A DNA stretch of 64,000 bases, from NCBI GenBank assembly GCA_018902385.1, contig JABSSW010000025.1:186001-250000 (forward strand), given 5' to 3'. Positions 45,501-57,100 of this stretch are shown in pieces (the stretch's first letter is position 1; each line of letters begins with the position of its first letter). The notes under the pieces are model-generated. The model saw nothing but the letters and a program-made list of their open reading frames with translations. It was not told where the DNA came from and did no database searches. Position numbers and translations under genes: made by a program. This DNA is from Physcia stellaris (Eukaryota; Ascomycota; Lecanoromycetes; Caliciales; Physciaceae).

Positions 45501-46070
45501 TGCGCGATGAGGCGCAAAGGTGCTGTCAGAATCCCCTGACCATTGTGACTTCAAGGAAATAGTGGAGGTGCGCTCGTGCTCATCGCCACTCCTGTTTCCG
45601 ATCCCCTGGTTTTCTATATCATCACTACTTGATCCTGCCGAAGATTGAGGGGGTGCATTGCCGTTATCGCTAGATTCGCTTAAAGTCCGTTTCCCAGGGC
45701 TTCGGTGGCCATTTCCAATACGTTTCGAGCTGCGCATAGGACTTAGTTTACGGGAAATTGATCGCGGTCGTAAGGGTGTTGAATCGGGTGTTGTCGATGA
45801 GGCTGGCGAGGCCATACTGGCGAGGGAGAGAAGTCCCGCAGAGGCTGATCGAGTCTGGGACGGAGCGCAAGAGGGCGAAAGAGGTGAGGTTGGCGATGGA
45901 GAAGTTGAGGTTGATGTGATTAAGCGAAAAGCTGGGCTTTTGGATGGTGAGCGGGATAATGAGCGGCGTATGTTAAAAGGCGAAGCTCGATCGCCGTAGT
46001 GAATGTGGGTTGGCGATAACAGATGCATGGTGCCCCCAGTATCGCCGCGCGGTGAGTATGTCGAGCTCAT
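42549..46070 (-). CDS. wee1: Wee1 family mitotic inhibitor kinase
   Basis: A single exon of 1173 aa from the ATG at 46070. The first 780 residues are Ser/Pro/Thr-rich and disordered with many SP/TP sites, as expected for a kinase controlled by CDK phosphorylation. The kinase domain is at about 800-1130: glycine loop GTGEFSQVYRC near 805, VAIK-equivalent Lys in WAVKKSRK near 846, catalytic loop HLDLKPANVLI near 947 and DFGMAS near 963. The Wee1-specific activation and C-lobe pattern is EGDREYIGPEVL and PADIFALGLIIFEIAGNVQLP. Wee1 phosphorylates the inhibitory Tyr of Cdc2/Cdk1 and holds G2/M. The HLDLKPAN form rather than HRD is typical for Wee1. It is divergent from vac7 across 865 bases. Confidence 0.93.
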   Translation of the reverse strand: MSSTYSPRGDTGGTMHLLSPTHIHYGDRASPFNIRRSLSRSPSKSPAFRLITSTSTSPSPTSPLSPSCAPSQTRSASAGLLSLASMASPASSTTPDSTPLRPRSISRKLSPMRSSKRIGNGHRSPGKRTLSESSDNGNAPPQSSAGSSSDDIENQGIGNRSGDEHERTSTISLKSQWSGDSDSTFAPHRALSRNSRLGVYPAKSSPLKRSDGVMNLDQAGFGNPSAKRRSLHGASFGADFDIFDHDAAFQSSDESRKSEDHSSTESSASPEQTSIFSPLPRRTSSLRRTTLQQRHEKPGLSRSKLGSDFGSEAFTPGQSTAKRGFRQSLGNLFPSRKPESPFSYGGLPSASAHPMLQQTTRPTGQSGQAQIQRHPLSRTLTQSSSNSSIAEDSPTHVPIRHPGIRRPMVDFSKSLPVGGIKPSSLESLSHDQNSQKSSQESSIATPENYKLARPHPGAFASTGLISKRHKNVDDMQASFQPTKSHMPDTPCKRHTLMGAPTPAVAPSVKPDAKDRRIRHSFGTPSTPFSPHPGRTESGAFGKGVSIFGSNILKGGSQRRGSFLSVEGEDNSQSPSGKGDSQSSNDFDLPPTPTKQALTSSPFQPIHVGTGIGNASTRPITTSYTEPACKFLSIESPSRGVDEDSDNEVEDSPSLALRLRNSSTMPASFTRSRLLRNLKSPTPLSRASYTLPPLSSRKSATKRSPLFPASPINDLFERLSPRTPRDHVIPPDPSGLSISAYKCGEAVQPMEGITSSASMPPPATPTMLRDSFSRFGASHSSMTPIHSFQPVELDQSLLARFDKVEVVGTGEFSQVYRCSKSQEAKTYFSMPAGHTSPKTPLPDRVWAVKKSRKIFAGARDRERKLNEVNALRKLSPSDHVVEFVDSWEDRGHLYIQTEFCEEGTLDLFLIQEGTKGRLDDFRIWKIISELSLGIKHIHDSGFIHLDLKPANVLITFEGTLKIADFGMASTWPALSDIEGEGDREYIGPEVLKGQFDKPADIFALGLIIFEIAGNVQLPDNGLSWQRLRNGDISDVPSLTFSSEDSTLPRDQSISTAPDDDFYSSDSSSDFGDPVALRQSVNKAKPSNTARYQREGELAEPPNFMVDSNDAEALDNTVRWMIRPEPSARPVADQILSTKGVQWVDKRARAGATVYEGLWGPADEVLADDAEMIDV

Positions 46071-46935
46071 AATGACAGGTGTAAGTCAGCGTCGATTTCA
46101 AAAAGCTTGGCTGGATCTTCTCAATTGAGCAAATATGTTGACCGACCCCGCTATTATCTCTTCAATCCGATGAACACGCTAGCTGTGTGTATACAAACAT
46201 CGATGTCGTCGGACATGAAACAAGGTAGTTGGAATGAGAAGCGAGGAATGTTGCGCTCAGCACCTCCATCCGGTACCACTATCTCCCCAAGATCATGCCG
46301 CCTACGGCTGCCGTCGCGCAACTAGTCAGCTTCCGAGACACAGTGACGAGTGTAGAGTTGACTTTTTGGTGCAGATAGGATGTGGCAACGGTCTATATTG
46401 ATAGATGGGACTTTATGGCCCGCCGAAGTCTGTAATCGCTGGGGCGACGGGGGGTTTCAGGTGCAGCTCACGATTTTGTACTCGAGCGGAGCCGTGTTGA
46501 AAGAGTGTTGACAGAACTCAGATGTTTGGTTCGGTGAATGGGAGGGAGATGTCGATGAAATGGTTGCCTTCGATGTATGAGTCTCACGCAGCTCTCGCGT
46601 GTGGTAAAGTAAAGTAAACAAAGTGCAGCGCTAGAGGACGGCAAGCCGGCGCGAAGAAGGTCAGACTGGGATTAGTCATCAGCCCTGCAGCCGTTCAACA
46701 AAGCTTGGCTGCTGTGCCTTTGCCCCAAAATGTCATGTATCATTTCGCAAGGATATGTTTGCCGGAACCACTCCACCTATCGCTCTTTGCCCATTCTCTG
46801 ACGTAGCCTCCTCCGTCTGGCCAATTGTCCACGATGCTTTCCCTTTTGCTGACCGGCTGCTGCCGAGCCTAGGCCTGCCAACATTTTACCAATGGCACCT
46901 CCTCAGGCCAGGTACAAAGCACTCTGACGTGGTAG
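46071..46935. promoter_or_regulatory. divergent promoter region of wee1 and vac7
   Basis: Both neighbouring genes start outward from this 865-base region, so it contains both promoters and leaders. Short open frames are not supported. No specific motif was recognised. Confidence 0.5.
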
Positions 46936-49900
46936 ATGGCATCTTCAACGGGAACGTCCCTTGGGGACGTTGACTCTACCGAGCACACTCATTCCGCTGC
47001 GAGCAATGACACCGCTGGCACCAACCAGCCTCAATCAAATGCGTCAGCATCACCAAGACCACTGAAACGGGCTTCTACAACACCCATTCTGTCCGCTACC
47101 TCCTCTACCGCTAGCTCCCCCAAACCCTCTCGAGAAGTGTCGCCTGTTCGGCCTCAACTCAGACCTGCTATCTCTGCCAACTCTCGAACGACGCGATCCC
47201 GCAAGAACAGTCAAGATTTCAGTCCTAGCCGTGCCCCAAGTACTGGCCCGTCAAACATTACCACAGTGCCGTCCGCTGCTGCGATACGTATGTACCTCTT
47301 TTCCCCTTTTTTACTGCTTGTGGATTCATGTAATCACCTCTCTGGAGAAGTATGGTTATCAACTCCCAAGACAAGTCGCAAATCCTAACGAGCATCTATG
47401 TGAGCAATGCTAACTTCACGTTCTCTATAGAGCGCGCCCTATCCGTAGCCGGCATACCGCAGTTGCAGTCTTCGGTGTCTCAAGATAACAAGGGCGATGC
47501 GCCAAAACTACAAAGACCAGGGAAAGGCTTGAGTGGGAATGTTCAGTCGCCCAGCAATCCTCCGAGAGTCAAGTCACCACCTCCTCCAGTAACTGCCAGC
47601 AAAGCCTTAAACCTGCCCCAAAGGAAAGCAGAGTCTGCTCCAACCACACCTAGCATTGTTCTTGAGCGGACTACTCCCAGTATTAGATCCAGTACAGATG
47701 CCCAGAATGAAGGGGAGAAAGACGTGATTTCTTCGGGTATGCGAACACCAGCAAGAGGCATCAGTGGCACCGGTCCCGCCCTTGAGACTGTACAGGAAAA
47801 CAGTCTTCCCTCGACACCAGCGGCTGGGCTAGGGCCAGTCGGTGAGCTTACCGGACAAAATGAGCCTCCAGGTGCGTTGGAAGAGACTTCTAATGAGGAC
47901 CTATCAAGCAAAAACAAAGTTGAGAGTGGAAGTGAAAGTGGTGGCCGAAAAGACTCAAAAGCAAAGGTCGAGAACAAGACGACAGCCAAGCCAGCATCGG
48001 CCATGAATTCATCAAAACCTCAGATCATGCACACCAAAAAATCGTTTACGCAACTCCTCCCCACGAAAGCAAAGGTACAAGAGGGATCAGCAAAGAACAT
48101 GATTGTAGAGACCGAGACAGTCAGCACCATTCCACAGGTCGCGCTGGGCGGCGGAGCTGGGGAACGCAACATAACGGGACGGACAGAAACCGGGGTAGCC
48201 TACGTCTCAAGCCCAGCAATGAGACCATAAGGCCGAAGAAGGAAAAGAAACGCGCAGTCAGAAAAGCGCCATCGCTTCAAGCTGGCACAGGTGTGTTCAT
48301 ATCTAGACGTTTTCATTTTCATCATATCTACTCGCGACCTCCATCTTTTGACGAATCTATGCTTTTATCTCCTACATCTCCTATCCTTCATGTTTATGAG
48401 CCCAAGTCTGCATCACTCGCTAGGGCAGATACTGATCCAGGATTAATGCCTCAATGGGCCACACCTTTGCTGACGAATTCTCGTGGGCGACCAGCCTCAT
48501 CCAAAGCCGATATTTTCGAGGCTAAGGTCGCAAGCGCAGTCGATCAGACGAACTCTTCCGATTCCGAAGAGACTTTTGTGTACGAGTCGAATCCCCCAGA
48601 ACCGCTTTCGGCACGGCCACATCGATTTCACTCAAGAACACCCAGTGCCACTTCAATGGTTAGCCAGATGGATCAATATGGTAGTCGAAACAGGCAAGAT
48701 GTCAACCACAGTATAGCTGGAAAGAAGAGCATGAAGTTCTCAAACAACTCGTATCACTCCTTTGGCTTACAAGATGAACAAGGGACTGTTAGAGGGCCCG
48801 GTTACGGCAGTAGAGCAGGCAACGCATCACACCACCATCACATTGGCAGGTTCGGCCGCAATGGCAACGGACACACATCATTGTTTGATAACGATTCTCC
48901 ATTCAGTAATTCCAGCAAACAACAGCTGCGGACACCTACTGGTCATGCGGCTCGAGTGTCCTCACGGCCAAGTACTCCTCGGACTCCGCACATCTCGCGT
49001 ATCCCAGGCACACCAAGGAAAGCAGAAGAAGCCTTACTCTATGATCTCGAGGGCGAAGGTGCGGATGATGAACGTGCACCGTTGATGGGCTCTATTCGGA
49101 CTGGAAAAAATCGGCGTCGCCCGGTACCAGGAACATTACGTAATGGCTATCTTCTAGAGGACAAAAACAGCCGCTCTTGTCAGCCCATCGCCGCTTGGGC
49201 GTCTCTGGGAAGTTTGTTGGTACTTCTAATCGCTGCTATTGTCGTTATTCTTTATCTCTGCTCAAAACCTCTGCTCAGAGTCCGAATCGAAGACATCCAG
49301 AATGTCCTGGCCTCGGAACAAGAGATAATGCTAGATTTACACGTACTTGCAATCAATCCAAACATCATAGCCGTACAAGTCAACGAACTCGACATCAACA
49401 TATTCGCTAAGAGCAAATATGTTCGCACAAGCGCGGCGTGGCGAAGCGGCCAGCTACACGAAATTGACAACCAAGGTGGCCTTAATCCAGACTCACAAGA
49501 AACGAAGGTCGCGAAGATCCGACGAAGAACAAGCTTGCACGAGCACTATCATACTTGGGGCGGAGTTGACGAAGGAACTGACCCCATCGAAGATCCTGAG
49601 AATGACGCACAAACTATGCTTTTAGGCCGGATCTTTGAATTCGACTCGCCACTGATCTTTGAGCCTTCCCCGGTCAGACACAATTGGCTGTCTTCTGTGG
49701 GTGAGGTAAGACTTGCCAAGCCTGGCAACAGAACGGAGGAAGGGGGCACGGAGAGATGGGAGAAGGTCATTCTTCACGATTTTGAACTCATTGTTCGTGG
49801 AGTGATCCGATACTCGCTTCCCATCAGCTCACGCACTCGTTCAGCATCGATCGGAGGTAGTGTGATTGTACGACCGGGGGACGGATTGGATAAGTCGGGG

Positions 49901-50002
49901 TCAATGCTGATCTCTCGCCCACAGCACCCGTATCCAGCAGGAAGCAATGTATCATTACGGAAGAAACAGGGACAAGGGAAGCGGATGAGAATCGGGTCAT
50001 GA
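46936..50002 (+). CDS. vac7: Vac7 family vacuolar membrane protein, with an apparent one-base frameshift
   Basis: Exons 46936-47287, 47431-48290 and 48495-50002. Intron 1 (GTATGT...CTATAG) joins AAAIQRALSVAG. Intron 2 (204 nt, GTGTGT...ACCAG) joins QAGTASSKADIFEAKVA; it has no stop in frame, so it could instead be coding. The summed exon length is one base short of a multiple of three, and within exon 2 the family sequence changes frame at a run of four G (48192-48195): before it ERNITGRTETG, after it LRLKPSNETIRPKKEKKR. One extra G would give 906 aa. The N-terminal two thirds is Ser/Pro-rich; one membrane span (WASLGSLLVLLIAAIVVILYL) comes near residue 650, then the conserved vacuole-facing domain. 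Known members activate the Fab1 PI3P 5-kinase at the vacuole. Confidence 0.85.
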
Positions 50003-50649
50003 TGATTTTTCCGAGCGTCCATTATACCCATGCATTTACGAAGTCACGAGTTAGATTTTCGAGCGCTCAGCAGCGAGGCGTCTGTTTCCGTCAGAGAAGG
50101 CGGGCTAATAATACTTGAACCAGTGGTCTCTTCGGTATGCTACGCTTCGTGACGGTGCCGATAGCTGTATATAGAATGAATGCGACATTCACAAGGAGCA
50201 TAGGTTGCAAACCGAGTCAGGTATTGGCAAGTGATTGAATGAGTTTTGATATCCACATGGTGGAATCACGGCAACCCTACAGCCCTAATCGCCTCAATAG
50301 CAACTCTACCTGGTGAGCTCAGCCTCATCTTTTCTGCCAGTCTCCAAAAGGCCTTGATGATTCGGCTTGCCACGTATCATTCGAATCGTCCATTTGCACA
50401 GACCGAGTTCCACGTGCTACGTAGGCAATAATCAGCCATTTGAGTGGTCGACTGATATCCTCGAGTCCAACGAGGTGTCACATCGTTATCGATCGACTAG
50501 TGGCGGGGATCGACGACCCTAGAGGCAGTCAGTAGCACCACCACGTCAGGCCCACCAGCCTCATCTTTTCTCTCCACAACCCAACTTTCCACTGCCCATC
50601 TCACTTCGCTGTTAGCACAACAGATTTCCTTTGACTGTTGCTCATCAAC
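50003..50649. other. intergenic, DUF3824 gene promoter
   Basis: This holds the vac7 trailer and the promoter of the next gene; the last 100 bases before the ATG at 50650 are CT-rich. One plus-strand frame, 50246-50431, is not supported. Confidence 0.4.
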
Positions 50650-53600
50650 ATGTCGGTCATCATTCGAGAGCGAGAACGCGATCGAGAGCGTGACTACGAC
50701 GACCGCGCTTCCACTTACCGTCGTGAGCCAGGAGGCTACACTACCGTCAAGCGATATCGTGTGCCTGCCGAGGAGGAGAAGGTAGATACCAGACGTACCG
50801 TCATCTACTCACCGGACCGTGACCGTGAAAGGGAGCGATACTCGGAAAGGGATCGAACCGAAGACCGTTCATTCGAAGAGACTCGCATCATTCGCCGCGA
50901 AAGAACCCCAGAGCCCGAGCCAGAACGGAGAGTGGAGCGAGATATTCGTATCGAGCGCATTGAACGTGAGAGGGAACCGGAACCGCCTCGTCGATTCGCT
51001 GAGTATCGCTATGAACGGGACTTTGATCGGCTGGCACCCCGCCGCGAGCCTTACGAGCTCGAACGATATTCCAGGTCTACCGAGTACTTCCCACGTCCTG
51101 ATCCTCCGCAACCGATCATTATCCGCCAGGAGCCCCAGCAAATCATCATACAGGAAGCCCCACGTGCGCCCATCGTCGTGCCGGCGCCGCAGAAAGAAGA
51201 ACAAGAATACCAGCTTATTCAGCGATCTGAGGTGGCAGAGGATCATCGCTCTGTCATCAGCAAGGCAACCACGAAGCGCGAGAAGGAGCCTCAGCGGGAC
51301 GAAGAATATTATTACGAACGAAGAACACGTGAAGTAAAAGGTGACGATCGCGAGGACGACTTTTACGAAGAACGCCATCGCCGCCGGGAGGTAAGCCCTG
51401 GCGAGTCCGTGTCCCAGGTCGGCCGCCGTCGAGGACGAGATCGAGATTATAGCAGCGACGATAGCATGGTCTATGTACGGAGAGAGACCCGCGATACCTA
51501 TGAACGAGATGAGAGTCCAGATCACAGACGTCACCTTGCCGAAGGCGCCATTGCTGGAATTGGAGCAGCAGAACTACTTCGCCATCACCGAAGCCGACAA
51601 GGTGAAGAGATGAGTGGTACTGGAAGTCGAATAGCCAAAGACCTTGGGGCAGCCGGACTAGGAGCGGTAGCCGCGCGAGGAATCTCCCGTGCAAGAAGCC
51701 ATCATCGCGAAAAGAGTCGTCGACGCCGTTCTTACTCCCGATCCCGTTCGAGCTCACGTGGTACATACCGAGAGGGTCGCCGAAGGGAGCGTCGCAAGAA
51801 GTCCAGGTCACGAAGTAGCTCCAGAACTCGGGTCAAGCAGCTTGCAGGCCTAGGTCTGGGCGCCGCTGCTGTTGCGGCTGCCGTAGGGTATGCTAACCGA
51901 AAGAACAAAGCCAACAAAGAGCAAGAAGACCGTCGTAGCCGATCAAGAACGCGACGACACTCTGTTGGTGCCATCGAAAACAAGGAGATTCCAGACAACG
52001 ACCCTCGCAATCCAGCTCATCGGAATAAGAAGATTGCCCAAGCTGGTTTAGCTGGTGCCGCTGTTGCAGGACTGGTAGAGCGAGCACGCAGCAAATCTCG
52101 TGGCCCTGATAAGAAAGGCCGAGAGAGGTCGAAGAGTAGAGTCCGTACAGGATTACCTATTGCTGCTGCTGGGCTTGGTACCGCTGCCATTGCTGGACTC
52201 TACGAAAGGAGCCAGGCGAATAAGAATGAGAAACAGGATGAGCAACAGGCGAAGGCTGTACGCAAGGAGCGCAGGGAGGCTCGACGAGAGGCTCGATCAC
52301 GTTCGAGATCGGTGCCATATGATGCCTCTCGTGAGGCAGCTGCTAGCGATCCCAACCTCATCGAGTATGGTGATCAGCCTGTGTACACCGCCGGTGGCCA
52401 CGATTATTATAATCGACCGGCAAGTCAGCAGGGACTTTACTCGCCTGATGCAATGGTCCCTGCTGCTGCCGCTGGTGCAGCAGCATACGGTGTCCAGAAA
52501 GACCGAGAACGAGAGCGTAGGCGAGGTAGCAGCTCTTCCGGATCTGATAGTAGGAGTAAGAGAAGACATAGGCGTAGGAAGAGCGATAGCCGTAGTCGAG
52601 ATAGGGGTCGAGACTTGGCTTCGGCTGGGCTTGCTGCTGGTGCCGGAGCAGTCGCCGCATCAGAATATGAGAAGCGAAAGCAAAGGAAGCACGAGAAGAG
52701 AGAGCGAAGACGTAAGCATTCTCGATTTGAGATTACGCTAGAGACTAACAATTCTTCAGGACAAGAGGAGCTCCGCGAACAAGCAGCGTTCGATGAGTCC
52801 TATCCACCCCAGGCTCAACAGCAGTATTCGCCAATCGCTCCCGCACCGAACCCGCAAGCTGCTCCAGAAGCCGGCTACGCTCCAGGGGCTTATTACCAGC
52901 CTCCACCGGGCCAAGGCTACTCGCCACAGCCTGCAGTTAACTTTCAAGAGTTTCCCCCTCCACCGGGCGCCCAGCCTCACCAAGCACAGCTCTCTCCTGA
53001 ATATAACTACCCTCAGCCAACCGGTTACACTCCCCCGGCTACCGCGAACCCCTACGACCCGCCCGTCGCGGACCCATATGGGCAACAGCAGCCTGGAGGG
53101 CGGACTCGTAGAGCTGATGAGAATGTGAGTGCAGTGCCCGTTTCAAACACTCCATCTACTGCCGCAAAACGTTACGTCCCTGAGGAGGGTGGGTCACTCC
53201 GCCCTCGCGAAATCGCCGCCACCCCTTGAACCCATTGGCTAATAACCTCCTTCTACAGGTGTAAACACGCCCCGTGCCCCCTCCCCTCTGCAACAATCTT
53301 CCCAGTACCGATCGTCCTCACAACCCCCTCCAACCAACAAATCCGTCCAATTCAACCTCGACCCGGCCTCCCCAGTCCCTCCCAGCTCCCCAGCCCAAAT
53401 CCGCAAGCGTCGCCAACGTGCCGGCTCTACCAACGCACAAAGCCCCTATCTGCACCCAAATGCCAATCAGCCAAGCGATACAAACGTCAGCGACTCAACC
53501 CTCGTCAACAGCGATCGTCCGCCACGGCACCGCCGCCACCATCGCGCCCACTCGCAGGACGAACGAAAGCAAAGCCCCAGTCCTGCTGAGAGCGAGAGCG

Positions 53601-53842
53601 ATGCTACGATCGATTTACCGGATCGCTTTGATCAGTATGGGCGCAAGAAACCGGAAAAGGGCGATGATCCGCTGGCGGATAGGATTGAGGAGTTTCTTTC
53701 TGGGAAGGGGAAGGGGGGGAAGTGGTTGAGTAAATTGCTGGGGGAGGAGAGTGGGGAGGAGGATGAGGACGCGGGTGTGGGGGGGAGGGAGTACAGGGAT
53801 CGGGAAAGGGAGAAGAGGAGGCGGAGGAGGAGCGGTAGGTAG
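50650..53842 (+). CDS. DUF3824 family Arg/Ser-rich protein, 1040 aa
   Basis: Exons 50650-53188 and 53259-53842; the 70-nt intron (GTGGGT...TCTACAG) removes a stop and joins YVPEEGGVNTPRAPS. The start is the ATG at 50650 (MSVIIRERERDRERD). Residues 1-290 are highly charged (R/E/D). Residues about 295-690 alternate RS/K-rich stretches with seven Gly/Ala-rich helical segments, for example GAIAGIGAAELL, LGAAGLGAVAARG, LAGLGLGAAAVAAAVGYA, AGLAGAAVAGLVERA and AGLAAGAGAVAASEYEKRKQ, the last being the DUF3824 signature. A Pro/Gln/Tyr-rich region and an acidic then basic tail follow. The biochemical role of the family is unknown to me. The glycine-zipper-like segments suggest membrane association or self-assembly, which is inference. 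Confidence 0.85.
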
Positions 53843-54910
53843 TTGTGTGCTCGGGCTTTTTCTCTCTTTTGTATTTGAGCTTGATGAGATGATGATGATG
53901 ATGACTTACTTCCTTTTTTCTTTCATTGAGGTATGCTTCATAAAGCTGGGGTTATGAGTGGGCTTTCCTTGAGGTAGTGCAGATAGGTCATAGATGAGCT
54001 TGAACTGTTTGAGGAATTTGTGCTGTGAGGGTTTTCTCTTTCTCTTTATTGCCATTTTCATCTCTAATCGTCGTCTTCCATTCTCCATCTCCACACACGT
54101 GGTTTTTGATATTCAAACCAGGAAACATCCACGATGCTAATCCTACACGGAATCCTCATTCCCTATACGATTTCGTCCAACAACCCCAATATCTACCTTA
54201 TTCCATATCGATCGTTTTCGAACCTCTCAAACACGAAGATTAGGATTTCGAATTCCGTACTCCTTGACCATTTGCGTGCTTTTCTATCCCCTCGTCTCAT
54301 GCCCATCCATACCCTGTACCCTGATAGTAAAGTTGGCCCCCATATCCCCGTTTTCGCCCATATCCCCATCTTCCATTCTGGAAGCTTAGCTTATTCTACT
54401 TTTCTCTTTTCTTTATTTTACGGTCTACTTTATATACTGGGTCCTAGGCTACGGTTTGGAGCATTGGATTTGGGAGGGGGTTCATGGTTGTGGGAGGGAT
54501 GAGGAGAGGGGGAGAGAGAGACGAAAGGGAGAGAGGAGGGTTGGAGAGTTGAAGGCGAGATTTGGAGGAGAGAGGAAAGCCGAAAGAGGGAATAATAAGA
54601 TACATGTAGGAAGGACGTTGATTACATTATGCATCTACTGATGTCGAAGCGGGGTTGATGATATTTGCTTGGCGTTGGCGGACGTCCTCTTCGATTTCTG
54701 TTCAACAAACCACTTGTCACACAATGACTAAATAATACTTGAATACCATTGAAATGGACCGTGATCAAGAGCGGGGAGTTATATTGACAATGACTAGAAA
54801 GACTGGATATATGTAACACAAACGGGAGATAAACCCGCCCTTCCCCGTATTAGCACCACGCATCCCAGTACAACAATCATCTGAGTGAGGCGATCAACTA
54901 AGTAGCAATC
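53843..54910. other. intergenic with GAT repeat and GA-rich tract
   Basis: A short GAT microsatellite lies at about 53885-53903, and a G/A-rich tract at about 54470-54590. A plus-strand open frame at 54134-54502 (122 codons) is hydrophobic and low in complexity and is not called. The right end holds the promoter of the hydrolase gene. Confidence 0.4.
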
Positions 54911-56387
54911 ATGTTCACCCTCGAAGAAACCCTCCAAACAGCCTGCACCAAGCGCTCCATCCCCAACGCCATCGTGCACGCCACCGACCGCAAAGGTTGC
55001 TCTACCCCCTCACCCCCAGCCTCCCCCAACTACTCTTGACTCCAAACCAAACTAACCCCCCAAATCAGGAACCTTCACCTACGCCGCCGCCTTCGGGCAC
55101 CAGTCCCTCCAAACAAACGAGCCCATCCGCGCCGATGCCGTGCTCTGGATGGCATCCTGCACCAAGCTGATGACTAGCATCGCGGTGCTGCAGTGCGTGG
55201 AAAAGGGGCTGTTGGCGCTCGACGACGATGTTTCGGAGACGCTGCATGAGCTTAGGGATGCGCGGATTATTACTGGCTTTGAGGAGGCTGGGCAGCCGGT
55301 GTTTAGGAGGGCGGAGAGGAGGATTACGGTTAGGTGGGTGCTTGATGTCTCTTTCTCTGTGCGGAAGGCTTGGTGGTTGGAGTTTTGGGATCGAGGTGTT
55401 GGAGATGTAGATAGCTCTTGGGATAGAATGTGAGGAAAAGGAGTTGTGATCTGACACCCAGCCCTAGACATCTCCTAACCCACACCTCCGGCCTCGCGTA
55501 CGACATGTTCCATCCCACCCTCATCAAGTGGCGGCAAAGCCAAGGCCAAGGCCTAAGCCAGGGCAAAACGATCCCAGCGAAATACCTCTTACCGCTGCTC
55601 TACGAGCCCGGGACATCGTGGAGCTATGGCGCCAGCACCGACTGGGCCGGCCGAGTGGTCGAGCGCGTCACCGGCCTCTCGCTGGAGAGCTACATGACGA
55701 CGCACATCTGGGAACCGCTGGGCATTAGGGATATGACCTTCCACCTCGAACGCAGAGAGGATTTGAGGAACAGGATGCTGGGGATGAGTTTCCGGGAGGC
55801 GTTTTCCGGGAAAGCGGTGTTTACGGGCGCGAAATCGTGGGATGATCCGGTTGAGGATGATTTTGGTGGGGCCGGGGTGTATAGCTCGATGCCGGACTAC
55901 TTGAAGGTGCTGCAAGCGGTGTTGAGCGCCGATCGGAAGCTGCTCGGGGCTGAGACTTGGGAGGAGATGTTCAGGCCGCAGCTCGGCCCAGCAGCGCGGG
56001 AGTCGATGATGGAGCAGTTGACGGATCCGGAGGTTAATGATCGGTTGGGTAACCTGCCGCTCGGCTCGGAGAAGGATTGGGGCTTGGGCGGCATGCTTCT
56101 GCAGGAAGATATTAAGGATGGGAGACGGAAGGGGACGTTGTTGTGGGGAGGTGTTCCGAATTTGTTCTGGGTGAGTCTGCTTCTGTGGCGCTGGCATGAG
56201 TCCGAAAGTCCCTTTTTCTGTTGGATTTGCGTCTGATGTTTCCTAGTGGGTCGATCGTGAGACTGGTCTGTGTGGATTATATGGAACTCAAATGCTTCCT
56301 ACTGGAGACGCTGGGTCAATACGAGCCTTTCAGCTCTTCGAACGAACCATGTATGAGCGGTTCAACAAACGGAACCCTCGACTTTAG
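54911..56387 (+). CDS. beta-lactamase-fold serine hydrolase/transesterase, 397 aa
   Basis: Four exons: 54911-54995, 55069-55333, 55468-56170 and 56247-56387. The introns run GTTGCT...TCAG, GTGGGT...CCCTAG and GTGAGT...CCTAG, all in phase. Seen: the class C-like nucleophile motif S-x-x-K (WMASCTKL, Ser about 58, Lys about 61), RHLLTHTSGLAY, EPGTSWSYGASTDWAG with the Tyr of the YxN-like motif near 170, and LEPLGI-type WEPLGIRDMTF. The end has WVDRETGLCGLYGTQMLP, as in EstB/LovD-like proteins. Known members are cytosolic esterases, acyltransferases of polyketide pathways or inactive homologues. No polyketide genes lie nearby, so the substrate is unknown. No signal peptide. Confidence 0.87.
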
Positions 56388-57100
56388 CTCAAGTCCAGGT
56401 ATTACCGTTTTCAACAGCCGTCTATGGGTTCTCTCAGAGTGAGCACATGTTCGCTGGAATGATGATGGCATCATTCCAAATCCGTCGTCGGGTCCCTAGG
56501 TCGGTTTACTTTATTGAAGACTCTTGTCTCGTATGTTATAGAAAAGTTCTTCTTTGGATCGATCAATGGTCCCCGTCTCGGGGCCTTGCGGGGGATTAAG
56601 GTATATTCATATAAATGGAGATTAGGAACAACTTATATCCTAAATCGGCCCGTTTGTCCACTGTAGCTCGCACCCGGTTTTGGAGTCGAGATGGTGAGCG
56701 ATGGGGTCAATCTGTTGTAAGCCACCTGGGTCAGAAACACGAAGCAGCCTTGAAGGTTGATATTCGCTTTGGACATCTCTTACCAAATTGGCCATGGGGT
56801 TTGCCTGATGGATGCAGGTCTCGATAGACTGAACGTTCTCTTGCGGGTTAATCGAATAACGATTTGCTTTCCACAAGACTTCGCGAAAGGAATCTGGCAC
56901 GGACTCTAGAAGTTGGTATTTTCCAATGACAAAATGCATGTTAAATGCTGTGCTTCACTTACATGGCACCATCGTAGCTCCTTTTTTACACACCTCACGC
57001 CATGCCTGTGTTCCCAGTGACGCCGTTGTCCCCAACTCCCCCAACCGTGAAACCATTAATGCATAACTTCGATATCTTCATGACATACCTAAATTTCCCA
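56388..57100. other. convergent intergenic region with one minus-strand ORF
   Basis: This lies between the 3' ends of the hydrolase (+) and SHMT (-). It contains a 99-codon minus-strand frame from an ATG at 56939 to 56640 (MHFVIGKYQLLESVPDSFRE) with balanced composition and no domain. It may be a small orphan gene or chance; I do not list it as a gene. Confidence 0.35.

Noticed and set aside
54134-54502. 122-codon hydrophobic plus-strand ORF
   Set aside because: Low complexity, next to repeats and with no family pattern; chance ORF favoured.
56640-56939. 99-codon minus-strand ORF between two convergent genes
   Set aside because: Balanced composition, but no domain or splice support, and it overlaps the expected trailers of both neighbours.
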